From contig JANXTV010000317.1 in assembly GCA_025352185.1 (NCBI GenBank), positions 1 through 6,048 of the forward strand: 6,048 nucleotides of DNA, read 5' to 3'. The stretch is from Oligoflexia bacterium. Lineage in GTDB: Bacteria; Bdellovibrionota; UBA1018. Shown here piece after piece: positions 1 to 5,622 of the stretch; within the stretch, counting starts at the first letter, position 1, and every line of letters begins with the position of its first letter. The notes under the pieces were generated by a model. That model saw only the letters and a list, made by a program, of their open reading frames with translations. It searched no databases and was not told the DNA's origin. The position numbers and the translations under genes are program-made.

Positions 1-1
1 C

Positions 2-412
2 CGCGTCCTTCGTCCGGGCGGCGCTCTTTTCATCTACGAATACCAATTTCCAAAATGCATTACCGATCCGAATCTCCACGAAACGGTTCGCCGGCGCTTT
101 AATCTTGAATGGAAAGCGCCGGTCCAATCACCACGCGGCACTCTCGCCGACCTGACTTCGGGATTTCGAAATTCGGCCGGGTGGCAATCTCTCGGCGACG
201 AAAAACCGATCTGGCGGGAATTACTCGGGCTCGAGGAATTCCTCGCTCACCTCTTCTCGCAGTCGCGGTATCTGCACGCCGAGTCGCGCGAATCCGATCC
301 GGTGAACTACCGCGAGGAAATCCGACGATCTTTTTTACCGTCATTTTCCCGCGGGCCACTTCTCTTCGATTTAAAGCCGCGTTCTCTCCTTTTTTGCCGA
401 GTGGCACATTAA
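2..412 (+). CDS. class I SAM-dependent methyltransferase, C-terminal part (5' end outside window)
   Basis: This frame is open from base 2 to a TAA at 410-412, giving 136 residues without a start codon, so the gene begins upstream of the window. The first visible residues read RVLRPGGALFIYEYQFPK. This is the helix-to-beta5 motif of class I SAM-dependent methyltransferases (usual form: L-K/R-P-G-G-x-L). The SAM-binding half with the glycine-rich motif I would therefore lie off the left edge. The remainder is charged and Trp/Phe-rich (for example GWQSLGDEKPIWRELLGLEEF) and would be the substrate-side C-terminal region. The substrate cannot be read from this part. The GALFIYEY stretch faintly recalls phospholipid N-methyltransferases, but that is a guess. 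The stop lies 24 bases before the next gene, so it is probably the upstream member of that operon. The family call is fairly safe and the specific function unknown. Confidence 0.75.
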   Translation, partial: RVLRPGGALFIYEYQFPKCITDPNLHETVRRRFNLEWKAPVQSPRGTLADLTSGFRNSAGWQSLGDEKPIWRELLGLEEFLAHLFSQSRYLHAESRESDPVNYREEIRRSFLPSFSRGPLLFDLKPRSLLFCRVAH

Positions 413-436
413 AACCTATGCCATAATGTAAGAGCG

Positions 437-856
437 ATGCGACACTTCTCCCCCCCAATTACGGCGTTCTCCTTCCTGCTTTTCGCCGGACTCATAGCAC
501 TCGGGGGATGTTCTAAAACGGAGCCTAAACTCGCGGCGACTCTCGAAGTAAAAAATACTCCGAACGATCGCTGCGGGAAAACCACCTCGACTCTTCTATT
601 GAAAGAGATCAGCGAAAGCGAAACGCGGAAGGCCACCCTTGAAGCGGATACGAAAGCCGCCCCGGCAAAAGCAAACTTTCGGAAGCTCTACGACGCCGAG
701 ATCCTTTTTACGAAGGATACGCAGGAAAAACTCGAAACTCTTTCGCACTGCGAAGACCCCGTTCCAGAAACGGTACTCGAAGTTCTGAAAAAGAAAGTTG
801 CCACCTCCCAGGCAAACGTGAACTATCTCGGCGAAAGCTTTCCCGACTTCAAATAA
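437..856 (+). CDS. small predicted outer-membrane lipoprotein, unknown function
   Basis: This 139-residue protein starts at ATG 437 with a short basic n-region (MRH) and a hydrophobic stretch at about residues 10-22. A lipobox, LGGC, follows, with the acylated cysteine at residue 25. The next residue is Ser, so by the Lol +2 rule known from Enterobacteria it should be sorted to the outer membrane. The mature part is about 115 residues, charged and mostly helical in character (residues 52-130). It has two further cysteines, C46 and C105, that could form one disulfide. I recognise no domain. The Shine-Dalgarno sequence is poor (AAGAG at 430-434, only two bases from the ATG). Translation may therefore depend on coupling to the methyltransferase gene ending 24 bases upstream. 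The protease gene begins 31 bases downstream. The lipoprotein call is strong and the role unknown. Confidence 0.87.
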   Translation: MRHFSPPITAFSFLLFAGLIALGGCSKTEPKLAATLEVKNTPNDRCGKTTSTLLLKEISESETRKATLEADTKAAPAKANFRKLYDAEILFTKDTQEKLETLSHCEDPVPETVLEVLKKKVATSQANVNYLGESFPDFK

Positions 857-877
857 CCGGAAAGCTCATTCGACCTT

Positions 878-883
878 GGGGGG
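878..883 (+). promoter_or_regulatory. G-run ribosome binding site deciding the protease start
   Basis: A run of six G (GGGGGG) lies four bases before ATG 888. It replaces a normal GGAGG and is the only plausible anti-Shine-Dalgarno match here. It overlaps the in-frame TTG at 876, which argues that ATG 888 and not TTG 876 is used. Confidence 0.5.
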
Positions 884-887
884 TTCT

Positions 888-1868
888 ATGAAACGTGTAC
901 TGAATTCACTTCTTTCGGGAATGATTCTCGGAACGATTCTTTCGATCGCATCTGCATCGGCCGGAGTGCCGGCGCTCGGCGGCCGTTCGGATTTTAAAAG
1001 CTTTCTGCCAACGAAAACTTTCGGTGACGTCGAAGATTACCAAATCGGCGATGTTTGGGGGAAACTCCCGCTGAAAGCGGCCGACGTAAAAGCAGGATCG
1101 GCCGCCTTAAAACGGGCGGCGCGCGCGACGGCAAAATATTCGGGACTCGGCGGCGGCGCTACCGGATTTTTCATGGGAAAATTTAACGGCGAATACGTCC
1201 TCGGAACGAATCACCACGTCGTGGACGGCGTCGGATGTAATCGATTTGTAAAACTGACTTTTCCGTTTCTCGCGGATAAGTCTATCACCGTAAAATGTAA
1301 GCGCATCATCGGGCATTGGACCGATATCGACTTCGGTATGATCGTGCTCGATATACCCGCCTCCCAGCAGAAGTACTTCGACGGAAACGGAGTGAACTTC
1401 GCATTCGATAAAAAACTAGAACGTGGAACCAACCTCCTGACGGTCGGATTTGGAATTGCGAAGAATGCCGGCCAGCGCGACATGATGGTGAACATGGATA
1501 ACGACTGTAAGGTTTATTCGAATACCGACGACTTTCTCTTCATGGGAGATCCGGACACGATTAATCCAGGGCCCTATAAGGCGTGGTCCTTCGCGCACGG
1601 CTGCGACATCTCGCACGGCGATTCGGGCTCGGCGTTCTTTAACCGCGAAACCGGCGACATGGTCGGAATCGTTTGGACGGCGGCGACTCCGAAGGACCCG
1701 CAAATCCGAACCCGGAAATACCTCGATGCTCTCGATCCTTCGAGCACGGAGATCTGGACGAAACTGGGGTATACCGTTCCGGCGGCGAAGATCTACGAAC
1801 ACCTGAAGTCGATTGCCTCCTCGCTTCCGGCGATGGACGCCGCCATCGTCGAAGCGATTCTGAAGTAA
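888..1868 (+). CDS. secreted trypsin-fold serine protease (S1/V8-like)
   Basis: This 326-residue protein has a Sec signal peptide at residues 1-25 (MKR, a hydrophobic core, then ASASA before G26), so it acts in the periplasm or outside the cell. Residues 26-85 may be a propeptide or N-terminal extension. The chymotrypsin-like core runs from about 86 to 300. The catalytic His is H110 in TNHHVVDG, close to the TNNHVV of HtrA proteases. The Asp is probably D148 in DIDFGMIVLD (D146 is the alternative). The nucleophile is S246 in HGCDISHGDSGSAFFN. The HxCD...GDSGS block resembles bacterial trypsin-like and V8-like peptidases. There is no PDZ domain, so it is not a DegP. Four cysteines (117, 137, 207, 239) could form two disulfides. 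D240 sits six residues before the serine, as Asp189 does in trypsin. That would favour cleavage after Arg or Lys, but the same Asp is common in this bacterial group, so the inference is weak. The start is ATG 888; an in-frame TTG at 876 would add only four residues before the signal peptide. The gene follows the lipoprotein by 31 bases, is followed by a terminator, and is probably the last gene of its operon. The natural substrate is unknown. Confidence 0.92.
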   Translation: MKRVLNSLLSGMILGTILSIASASAGVPALGGRSDFKSFLPTKTFGDVEDYQIGDVWGKLPLKAADVKAGSAALKRAARATAKYSGLGGGATGFFMGKFNGEYVLGTNHHVVDGVGCNRFVKLTFPFLADKSITVKCKRIIGHWTDIDFGMIVLDIPASQQKYFDGNGVNFAFDKKLERGTNLLTVGFGIAKNAGQRDMMVNMDNDCKVYSNTDDFLFMGDPDTINPGPYKAWSFAHGCDISHGDSGSAFFNRETGDMVGIVWTAATPKDPQIRTRKYLDALDPSSTEIWTKLGYTVPAAKIYEHLKSIASSLPAMDAAIVEAILK

Positions 1869-1891
1869 TCAAAGCCTCTCTATTTACACCT

Positions 1892-1935
1892 AAAGAAGGC
1901 TGCCGCGAAGTGATCCACGGCAGCCTTCTTTTTTT
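1892..1935 (+). terminator. rho-independent terminator after the protease operon
   Basis: A perfect 14-base-pair stem is formed by AAAGAAGGCTGCCG at 1892-1905 and CGGCAGCCTTCTTT at 1918-1931, around a 12-base loop. Seven T (1929-1935) follow. The stop codon of the protease gene is only 23 bases upstream. The G+C-rich stem base and the T-run make this a strong intrinsic terminator for the + strand. It separates the protease unit from the repeat-lipoprotein unit. Confidence 0.95.
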
Positions 1936-2052
1936 CTTCAGATTCTGCTGTCTCAGGTGAGTTAGCGATCAAAAGGCGCGCATTTTTCCGGTATTTTTTT
2001 CACATTCCCGAATCCTTTCAGATGTGTCCCCGATGACGTATTACGCACTGCA

Positions 2053-2058
2053 TAAAAT
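2053..2058 (+). promoter_or_regulatory. possible -10 element for the repeat-lipoprotein unit
   Basis: TAAAAT matches the sigma-70 -10 consensus TATAAT at five of six bases and lies 44 bases before ATG 2103, in the only A+T-rich part of the intergenic region. No convincing -35 sequence occurs 15-19 bases upstream, so this is only a candidate. A promoter is expected between the terminator ending at 1935 and the gene at 2103. Apart from this site I see nothing clear in 1936-2090. Confidence 0.25.
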
Positions 2059-2090
2059 TAAGGGAAACTCATATTTAGGCTAAACAGAGA

Positions 2091-2094
2091 GAGG
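2091..2094 (+). promoter_or_regulatory. ribosome binding site deciding the repeat-lipoprotein start
   Basis: GAGG within AGAGAGGAC lies eight bases before ATG 2103, a normal spacing. It is only two bases from the in-frame TTG at 2097, so ATG 2103 is the better start. Confidence 0.7.
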
Positions 2095-2102
2095 ACTTGT
2101 CT

Positions 2103-3185
2103 ATGGAAAAGACCAAGAACTCGCTCGGGTATGGGATTCTCGTTATCGTACTTGGAGTCGTGCCGACCCTCACGGGCTGCACGTCGTCCCCCAAAACTGC
2201 GAGCGGCGGATTACAATTTACGAATGGTATGGCGGACGAGCCGACACTCTCCCGTGCGATCGCACGTTTTTGTGATTCGGCCTATATCGCCGTTAATCAA
2301 AGCCAGGAAATCACGCCCTTTGACGTGATGGAGCGTTACGAAACGATCCGCGGAAAACGGACGAAATGGTCGAGCGACTTTGCCGTCGCCGAACTCGTGA
2401 AAGCTTCCCTCATATCGAACAAGCGGACGGAAATCGTTTACGACCGCTACGTGGAAATCGAAAAGAAACTGGGAGACCAGCTAAACGGCGACTTCATCGC
2501 CGAGCTGACTAAAGTTTCAATCATTACGGAATCGGATGCCGGAGTGGTCGCCGATACCTACCGGTCTTTTAAGAACCCCAAGAAAAAATGGGAATCGGCC
2601 GCCTCCGCGGTGGAACTCACGAAACTTTCTCTTTTCTCCGAGCGAGACGCGACGACGATCTACGCGACGTACGACGAATTCAGTACTCGCCAGGGTAAAA
2701 TCGGCGGTGAAAAGGAACTCATCGAACTTACGAAGAGCGCCACCCTTACGGGCCGAACTCCGAACGACCTTGTGAAAATGTTCGACCAAATCGAGAAATT
2801 AGATCGAGGCTGGATTACGCGAGCCGGTACGGCCGAACTCGTGAAGATTGCAATCCTCACGAACTACTCGCCGAAGACCGTCTACTTTCGCTACACCGAA
2901 ATTCTTTCAAAGAAACAGAAGAATGGCGAAGATAAAGCCCTCGAACTCCTAAAGCTTTCCCTGATCGGAAAGAAATCAACGAAGGAAGTCACCGGAATTT
3001 ACGACCGCATGGTGAGCATGGAAGCCGGCACCCAGACTAAAGACCAGGCGAAACCTAAAACCTTCAGCATGATTACCGGCGAACTCCTCCAGGATTCCGT
3101 TTTCGGAAATCAGGTGGATGAATGCAACGGTGGATACGCCCGGCTCATCCTTTCGATCGACTCGTACCGGTACGACGAAGGATAA
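2103..3185 (+). CDS. lipoprotein made of 37-residue helical repeats, unknown function
   Basis: This 360-residue protein starts at ATG 2103. It has an n-region with three Lys, a hydrophobic core (about residues 8-23) and a lipobox LTGC with the acylated cysteine at residue 26. Thr at +2 predicts outer-membrane location. After a Ser/Gly linker, most of the mature chain is a regular tandem repeat. The motif ELxK begins at residues 97, 134, 171, 208, 245 and 281, and an aromatic residue occurs at 79, 116, 153, 190, 227, 264 and 300. The period is 37 residues (36 in the last full step). Each unit looks like two helices, first xELxKxSLxS and then VYxxYxEI, so a solenoid scaffold for binding a partner protein or glycan is a reasonable inference. 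It does not match the TPR (34), PPR (35) or Sel1 (36) consensus as I know them. The only two cysteines in the mature part besides the lipidated one are C57 and C341, flanking the array. The downstream methyltransferase-like gene starts 14 bases after the stop and is probably co-transcribed. The function is unknown. Confidence 0.9.
   Translation: MEKTKNSLGYGILVIVLGVVPTLTGCTSSPKTASGGLQFTNGMADEPTLSRAIARFCDSAYIAVNQSQEITPFDVMERYETIRGKRTKWSSDFAVAELVKASLISNKRTEIVYDRYVEIEKKLGDQLNGDFIAELTKVSIITESDAGVVADTYRSFKNPKKKWESAASAVELTKLSLFSERDATTIYATYDEFSTRQGKIGGEKELIELTKSATLTGRTPNDLVKMFDQIEKLDRGWITRAGTAELVKIAILTNYSPKTVYFRYTEILSKKQKNGEDKALELLKLSLIGKKSTKEVTGIYDRMVSMEAGTQTKDQAKPKTFSMITGELLQDSVFGNQVDECNGGYARLILSIDSYRYDEG
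2391..3053 (+). repeat. six tandem 111-base coding units (37 residues each)
   Basis: Six consecutive units encode residues 97-133, 134-170, 171-207, 208-244, 245-280 and 281-317 of the lipoprotein. All six begin with Glu-Leu and have Lys at position 4; position 20 is Tyr or Phe. A degenerate half-unit in register precedes them (residues 60-96, with Tyr79), and a distant ELLQ copy may follow at 327. DNA identity is mostly eroded, but the 14-mer GCCGAACTCGTGAA recurs at 2388-2401 and 2832-2845, exactly four units (444 bases) apart. The array is therefore old but held in strict register by selection. Confidence 0.88.
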
Positions 3186-3187
3186 GC

Positions 3188-3194
3188 GAGGGAG
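3188..3194 (+). promoter_or_regulatory. ribosome binding site deciding the methyltransferase-like start
   Basis: GAGGGAG lies five bases before ATG 3200. The earlier in-frame ATG at 3122 lies inside the repeat-lipoprotein gene and would place this site within the coding region, so ATG 3200 is preferred. Confidence 0.75.
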
Positions 3195-3199
3195 ACGCC

Positions 3200-3847
3200 A
3201 TGAGCGCTTACGGAAATGTCGTACCCATTCGGCCGAGACGGGAAATTCGTGCGGGAAAACTCATCCTCGATTGTTCCGGTCCGATTCACGGAAAATGGAT
3301 CCAGAAAGCACTTTTCGAGAAGCATGCGAAACTCATGCTCTACCGGAGTGATTTTCGATCCGAGGAAATGGCGATTCTACCCACCCACGAATCTTTTTCG
3401 GTCGTATCGGGTGAACTTCGAGCCGTACTCACCCGGTTAAAGGGCGGAATCTCACTCATCATCGACGATCTCGGCTCCCTCCACTTCCACGAGCAGCCAC
3501 TCGATCTATTAAAACAGTACTACGACGCCCTCGCACCCGACGGCGAAGCTTGGATTCGCTTCCCGAACACCTTCTGGGTCTTCCTCGAAGACTCCCACCG
3601 CGTATCGCTCGCGGAATACCTCACGCTAAAATTTCCGCTCGTCGCGAAAAAACTGCTCCCCGGCGAAATCGACCCCGTCCTCCGGGAAGGAATTTCCTCT
3701 GCCGACGGATGGATGCTGATTCGAAAAGATCGTCTGTTCCCGCGCCTCTTCTTCCAACTCCTCCCCCGTTCGAACGGCGGAACGAGTAGTGGAGCCGGTC
3801 GACCGCACGCTTCGTATCTCGAGTTCATCGAGAAAAAAGCGGCCTAA
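3200..3847 (+). CDS. small methyltransferase-like protein with degenerate SAM-binding motif
   Basis: This 215-residue protein has no signal peptide or membrane segment, so it is cytoplasmic. Its second half reads like a class I methyltransferase. Residues 84-96 (ISLIIDDLGSLHF) resemble strand beta4. A helix and LAPDGEAWIRFP (111-122) follow, matching the L-x-P-G-G turn and strand beta5. ADGWMLIRKD (168-177) looks like the last beta hairpin. The segment where motif I should lie, LILDCSG at 21-27, keeps the strand and Asp but lacks the GxGxG loop. SAM binding is therefore doubtful and the protein may be a pseudoenzyme or a divergent member. It has an RP-rich N-terminus and a Ser/Gly-rich linker near the C-terminus. 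It begins 14 bases after the repeat-lipoprotein gene, with a good ribosome binding site, so the two are probably one operon. It ends overlapping the murJ stop. The fold assignment is moderate and the substrate unknown. It could also be an unrelated alpha/beta protein. Confidence 0.85.
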   Translation: MSAYGNVVPIRPRREIRAGKLILDCSGPIHGKWIQKALFEKHAKLMLYRSDFRSEEMAILPTHESFSVVSGELRAVLTRLKGGISLIIDDLGSLHFHEQPLDLLKQYYDALAPDGEAWIRFPNTFWVFLEDSHRVSLAEYLTLKFPLVAKKLLPGEIDPVLREGISSADGWMLIRKDRLFPRLFFQLLPRSNGGTSSGAGRPHASYLEFIEKKAA

Positions 3848-5442
3848 CCGAATCGAATACCGATCCGCGAACAGATGCGTTTCGCTTCTTCGATTCCGAG
3901 TAAGGCTCCCACGATAAAATAGAGCGCCCCGAATAATCCGAGGACGCAGGCAGCAAGCAGAATCGGCGAATGGAAGTCGGCTAGTGCGACCTTGAGCGCG
4001 AACGCCATCACGCCCGCGAGGCCGGCCGCGAACCAGGAGCGATTCCGCGTGCGCAGAGCGGGTTTGATTTCGCCGATTCGTTTCTCGAGCCGGCGTTTCA
4101 GAAACGTATATTCTACCCACCCGGCGATACCCGACGAAAGCGTGAGTCCCACCGTTCCGTAAATCTTAGCCGTCCCCAGCAGAACGGGAAGTTTTACCGC
4201 CGAAAATATCCCGAGTCCGATCGAGAGGGTGACTCGAATAAGTGAGAACTTCAGCGGGGTACGCGTGTCCCGAAGGGCGTAGAAAGCGGAAGAAATCAGC
4301 CTCCCCCGGGTGGCGGGCAGGAGTGCGATCGAAGCCGCGGCGAGGATCGCCCAAACGAGTAAGGAGTCACCCCGCTTAAATTCCCCCGTTTGGAAAACTG
4401 CGCCGGAAATCGTGTCGCCCAGGAGGGCAAATGCAACCGCCGACGGGATGACGAAAAAAGAAATGCGAGCGAGGCCGAGTTCAAGCCGATGTCGAAGTTT
4501 CGCTTTTGCCGCATCATCCGCATCTCCCACAGACGATAGTTCCGGAAGTTCGGCCGCGGATACCGACATCCCGAAGAGCGAAACCGGAAGTAAATAGAGT
4601 GTCTGGGCATACGCGATTGCGGATACGGCGCCCGTCGGGAGGAGTGAAGCGATCATATTATCGACGTAGGCGCTAATTTGGACGACGCCCCGGCCGATCA
4701 CGACGGGGAAAAAACTCCGACCGATACCACGAATCGCGCCGCGGTCTTCGGGCCGGGCACGTCGGATCCCTTTTACGAATCCGAGGACGAACGGGAGCTG
4801 CACGAGAAATTGCAGCAGGCTACCCGCGAAGAGTCCCCAGGCGGCGTCGACCGCGAGGCCTTCCATTCCGTGCTTGGAACCGAAAAAGATGAGGGTTGCG
4901 ATAATCGCGAGGTTCCAAAGCACCGGCGCGGAATAAGAGAGAAAAAACCTTCGGTGACTATTTAAAATTCCGAGGCACCACGCCGAAAGGACGAGGACCC
5001 CAGTCCCCGGAAAAAGGATGCGTACGATTCGGATCGTCAGCTCTTTTTTTGCCCCTTCAAATCCGGGCGCGATCACTTCGATTAAGTGAGGAGTAGCGAG
5101 CGTTCCGCCGAGCACTAAAATAGAAACGAAGAGCGCGAGAATTCCGCCCACCGTCCAAGCCACCCGCCTCGCGGCCTCTTTTTCATCGATCGCGAGCAGG
5201 CGTGCGTAAACGGGAATGAAAGAGGCGGAGAGCACTCCTTCGCCGAAAAGGTTTTGGAGGAAGTTCGGAATTTTTAGGGCGGCCTTAAAAGCATCGCCCG
5301 CATCCGAGTTTCCAAAGTAGTGCGCGAACACCCTTTCCCGAATGAGGCCCGAGATCCGGCTGAGAAAGATTCCCATCGCGACGAAGAAAGATCCTGAACG
5401 CACTGCGGTATTTTTAGGACTGCTTTTGGCGACGGTAGTCAC
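3844..5442 (-). CDS. murJ: lipid II flippase MurJ (MviN family)
   Basis: MurJ moves lipid-linked peptidoglycan precursor (lipid II) from the cytoplasmic to the periplasmic face of the inner membrane. The 532-residue length and about 14 hydrophobic segments are typical of the family. I place these roughly at 16-33, 55-80, 95-118, 135-160, 170-190, 196-220, 241-268, 272-296, 326-343, 365-388, 400-418, 426-445, 468-488 and 493-515. The N-terminal signature is clear: LSRISGLIRER then DAFKAALKIPNFLQNLFGEGVLSASFIPVY. It keeps R29, R35 and D50, equivalent to E. coli R18, R24 and D39. The second-half signature is PVSLFGMSVSAAELPELS. At the place of E. coli YADRL (with R270), this protein reads YAQTL (residues 278-282), so that arginine is absent. 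The start is taken as GTG 5442, because a later Met (M23) would cut the first membrane segment. There is no Shine-Dalgarno match before it. The gene stands alone on the - strand; its TAG overlaps the stop of the convergent gene by four bases. The identification is very secure. Confidence 0.97.
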   Translation of the reverse strand: MTTVAKSSPKNTAVRSGSFFVAMGIFLSRISGLIRERVFAHYFGNSDAGDAFKAALKIPNFLQNLFGEGVLSASFIPVYARLLAIDEKEAARRVAWTVGGILALFVSILVLGGTLATPHLIEVIAPGFEGAKKELTIRIVRILFPGTGVLVLSAWCLGILNSHRRFFLSYSAPVLWNLAIIATLIFFGSKHGMEGLAVDAAWGLFAGSLLQFLVQLPFVLGFVKGIRRARPEDRGAIRGIGRSFFPVVIGRGVVQISAYVDNMIASLLPTGAVSAIAYAQTLYLLPVSLFGMSVSAAELPELSSVGDADDAAKAKLRHRLELGLARISFFVIPSAVAFALLGDTISGAVFQTGEFKRGDSLLVWAILAAASIALLPATRGRLISSAFYALRDTRTPLKFSLIRVTLSIGLGIFSAVKLPVLLGTAKIYGTVGLTLSSGIAGWVEYTFLKRRLEKRIGEIKPALRTRNRSWFAAGLAGVMAFALKVALADFHSPILLAACVLGLFGALYFIVGALLGIEEAKRICSRIGIRFG

Positions 5443-5471
5443 GGATACCAGGAGTCTAACCTAACTTAGGA

Positions 5472-5522
5472 TCACGTTGCTACCGCCGATGCAGAGCCAA
5501 TCCGGGACCGGAGTCACGTCGC
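5472..5522 (+). repeat. spaced direct repeat TCACGTYGC upstream of the sigma-54 promoter
   Basis: TCACGTTGC at 5472-5480 and TCACGTCGC at 5514-5522 are the same 9-mer apart from one C/T change. They start 42 bases apart, close to four turns of B-DNA, so both would face the same side of the helix. Counted from the predicted sigma-54 start near 5592, they lie at about -120 and -78, where activator sites for this promoter class usually sit. Binding by an activator is inference only; two short matches could also arise by chance. Confidence 0.35.
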
Positions 5523-5565
5523 GCGAATCACCCGGGGCTTAAGCGGGGTAGAGTCGAGTTTTAGG

Positions 5566-5581
5566 TGGCACGGAACTCGCT
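5566..5581 (+). promoter_or_regulatory. sigma-54 (RpoN) -24/-12 promoter for the cysteine-rich gene
   Basis: TGGCACGGAACTCGCT matches the sigma-54 consensus TGGCACG-N4-TTGCW at 11 of 12 defined bases. The invariant GG (5567-5568) and GC (5579-5580) have the required spacing. Transcription should start near 5592, giving a leader of about 31 bases with an AAGGAG site before the GTG at 5623. Its position and direction fit the downstream gene exactly. Sigma-54 promoters need an ATP-dependent activator protein, so expression is probably conditional. No activator gene lies in this window. Confidence 0.72.
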
Positions 5582-5610
5582 ATCCCCTCGTAAACGAAAC
5601 TATCCATCTA

Positions 5611-5616
5611 AAGGAG
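5611..5616 (+). promoter_or_regulatory. strong ribosome binding site for the GTG-start cysteine-rich gene
   Basis: AAGGAG is a full Shine-Dalgarno match six bases before GTG 5623. It supports GTG over the later in-frame ATG (codon 13), which would remove the basic n-region of the signal peptide. Confidence 0.85.
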
Positions 5617-5622
5617 TTCCCA

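Noticed and set aside
402..427. TGGCAC followed by CATAAT before the small lipoprotein gene, resembling a sigma-54 or sigma-70 promoter
   Set aside because: The GG and the next GC are 17 bases apart instead of 12, so it is not sigma-54. Read as sigma-70, the -10-like CATAAT lacks a -35 at proper spacing.
876..887. TTG start adding four residues to the protease
   Set aside because: ATG 888 follows a G-run at suitable spacing and gives a normal signal peptide beginning MKR; the TTG overlaps the binding site itself.
1416..1802. Long antisense reading frame opposite the protease gene
   Set aside because: It is Arg-rich with no recognisable motif and lies wholly inside a gene with a clear catalytic triad; it is a by-product of the codon usage.
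2097..2102. TTG start adding two residues to the repeat lipoprotein
   Set aside because: It is only two bases from the Shine-Dalgarno sequence, whereas ATG 2103 has ideal spacing.
3122..3199. Upstream ATG extending the methyltransferase-like protein by 26 residues
   Set aside because: It would overlap the lipoprotein gene by 64 bases, and a good ribosome binding site sits directly before ATG 3200.
3850..3896. Inverted repeat GAATCGAA / TTCGATTC just after the convergent stop codons, as a possible terminator
   Set aside because: The stem is only eight base pairs with a 31-base loop and no T-run on either strand, and it lies inside murJ coding sequence.
3626..4120. 164-codon antisense frame spanning the convergent junction
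   Set aside because: It covers the ends of two well-supported genes, is low in hydrophobic pattern and Arg/Ser-rich, and has no ribosome binding site that I can see.
5525..5541. Possible IHF site between the direct repeats and the sigma-54 promoter
   Set aside because: AATCA is present, but the TTR half is at the wrong distance from it.
5531..5544. CCCGGG followed by the palindrome GCTTAAGC in the divergent intergenic region, as an operator
   Set aside because: Both palindromes are short and do not extend outward; there is no second copy, so chance is a sufficient explanation.
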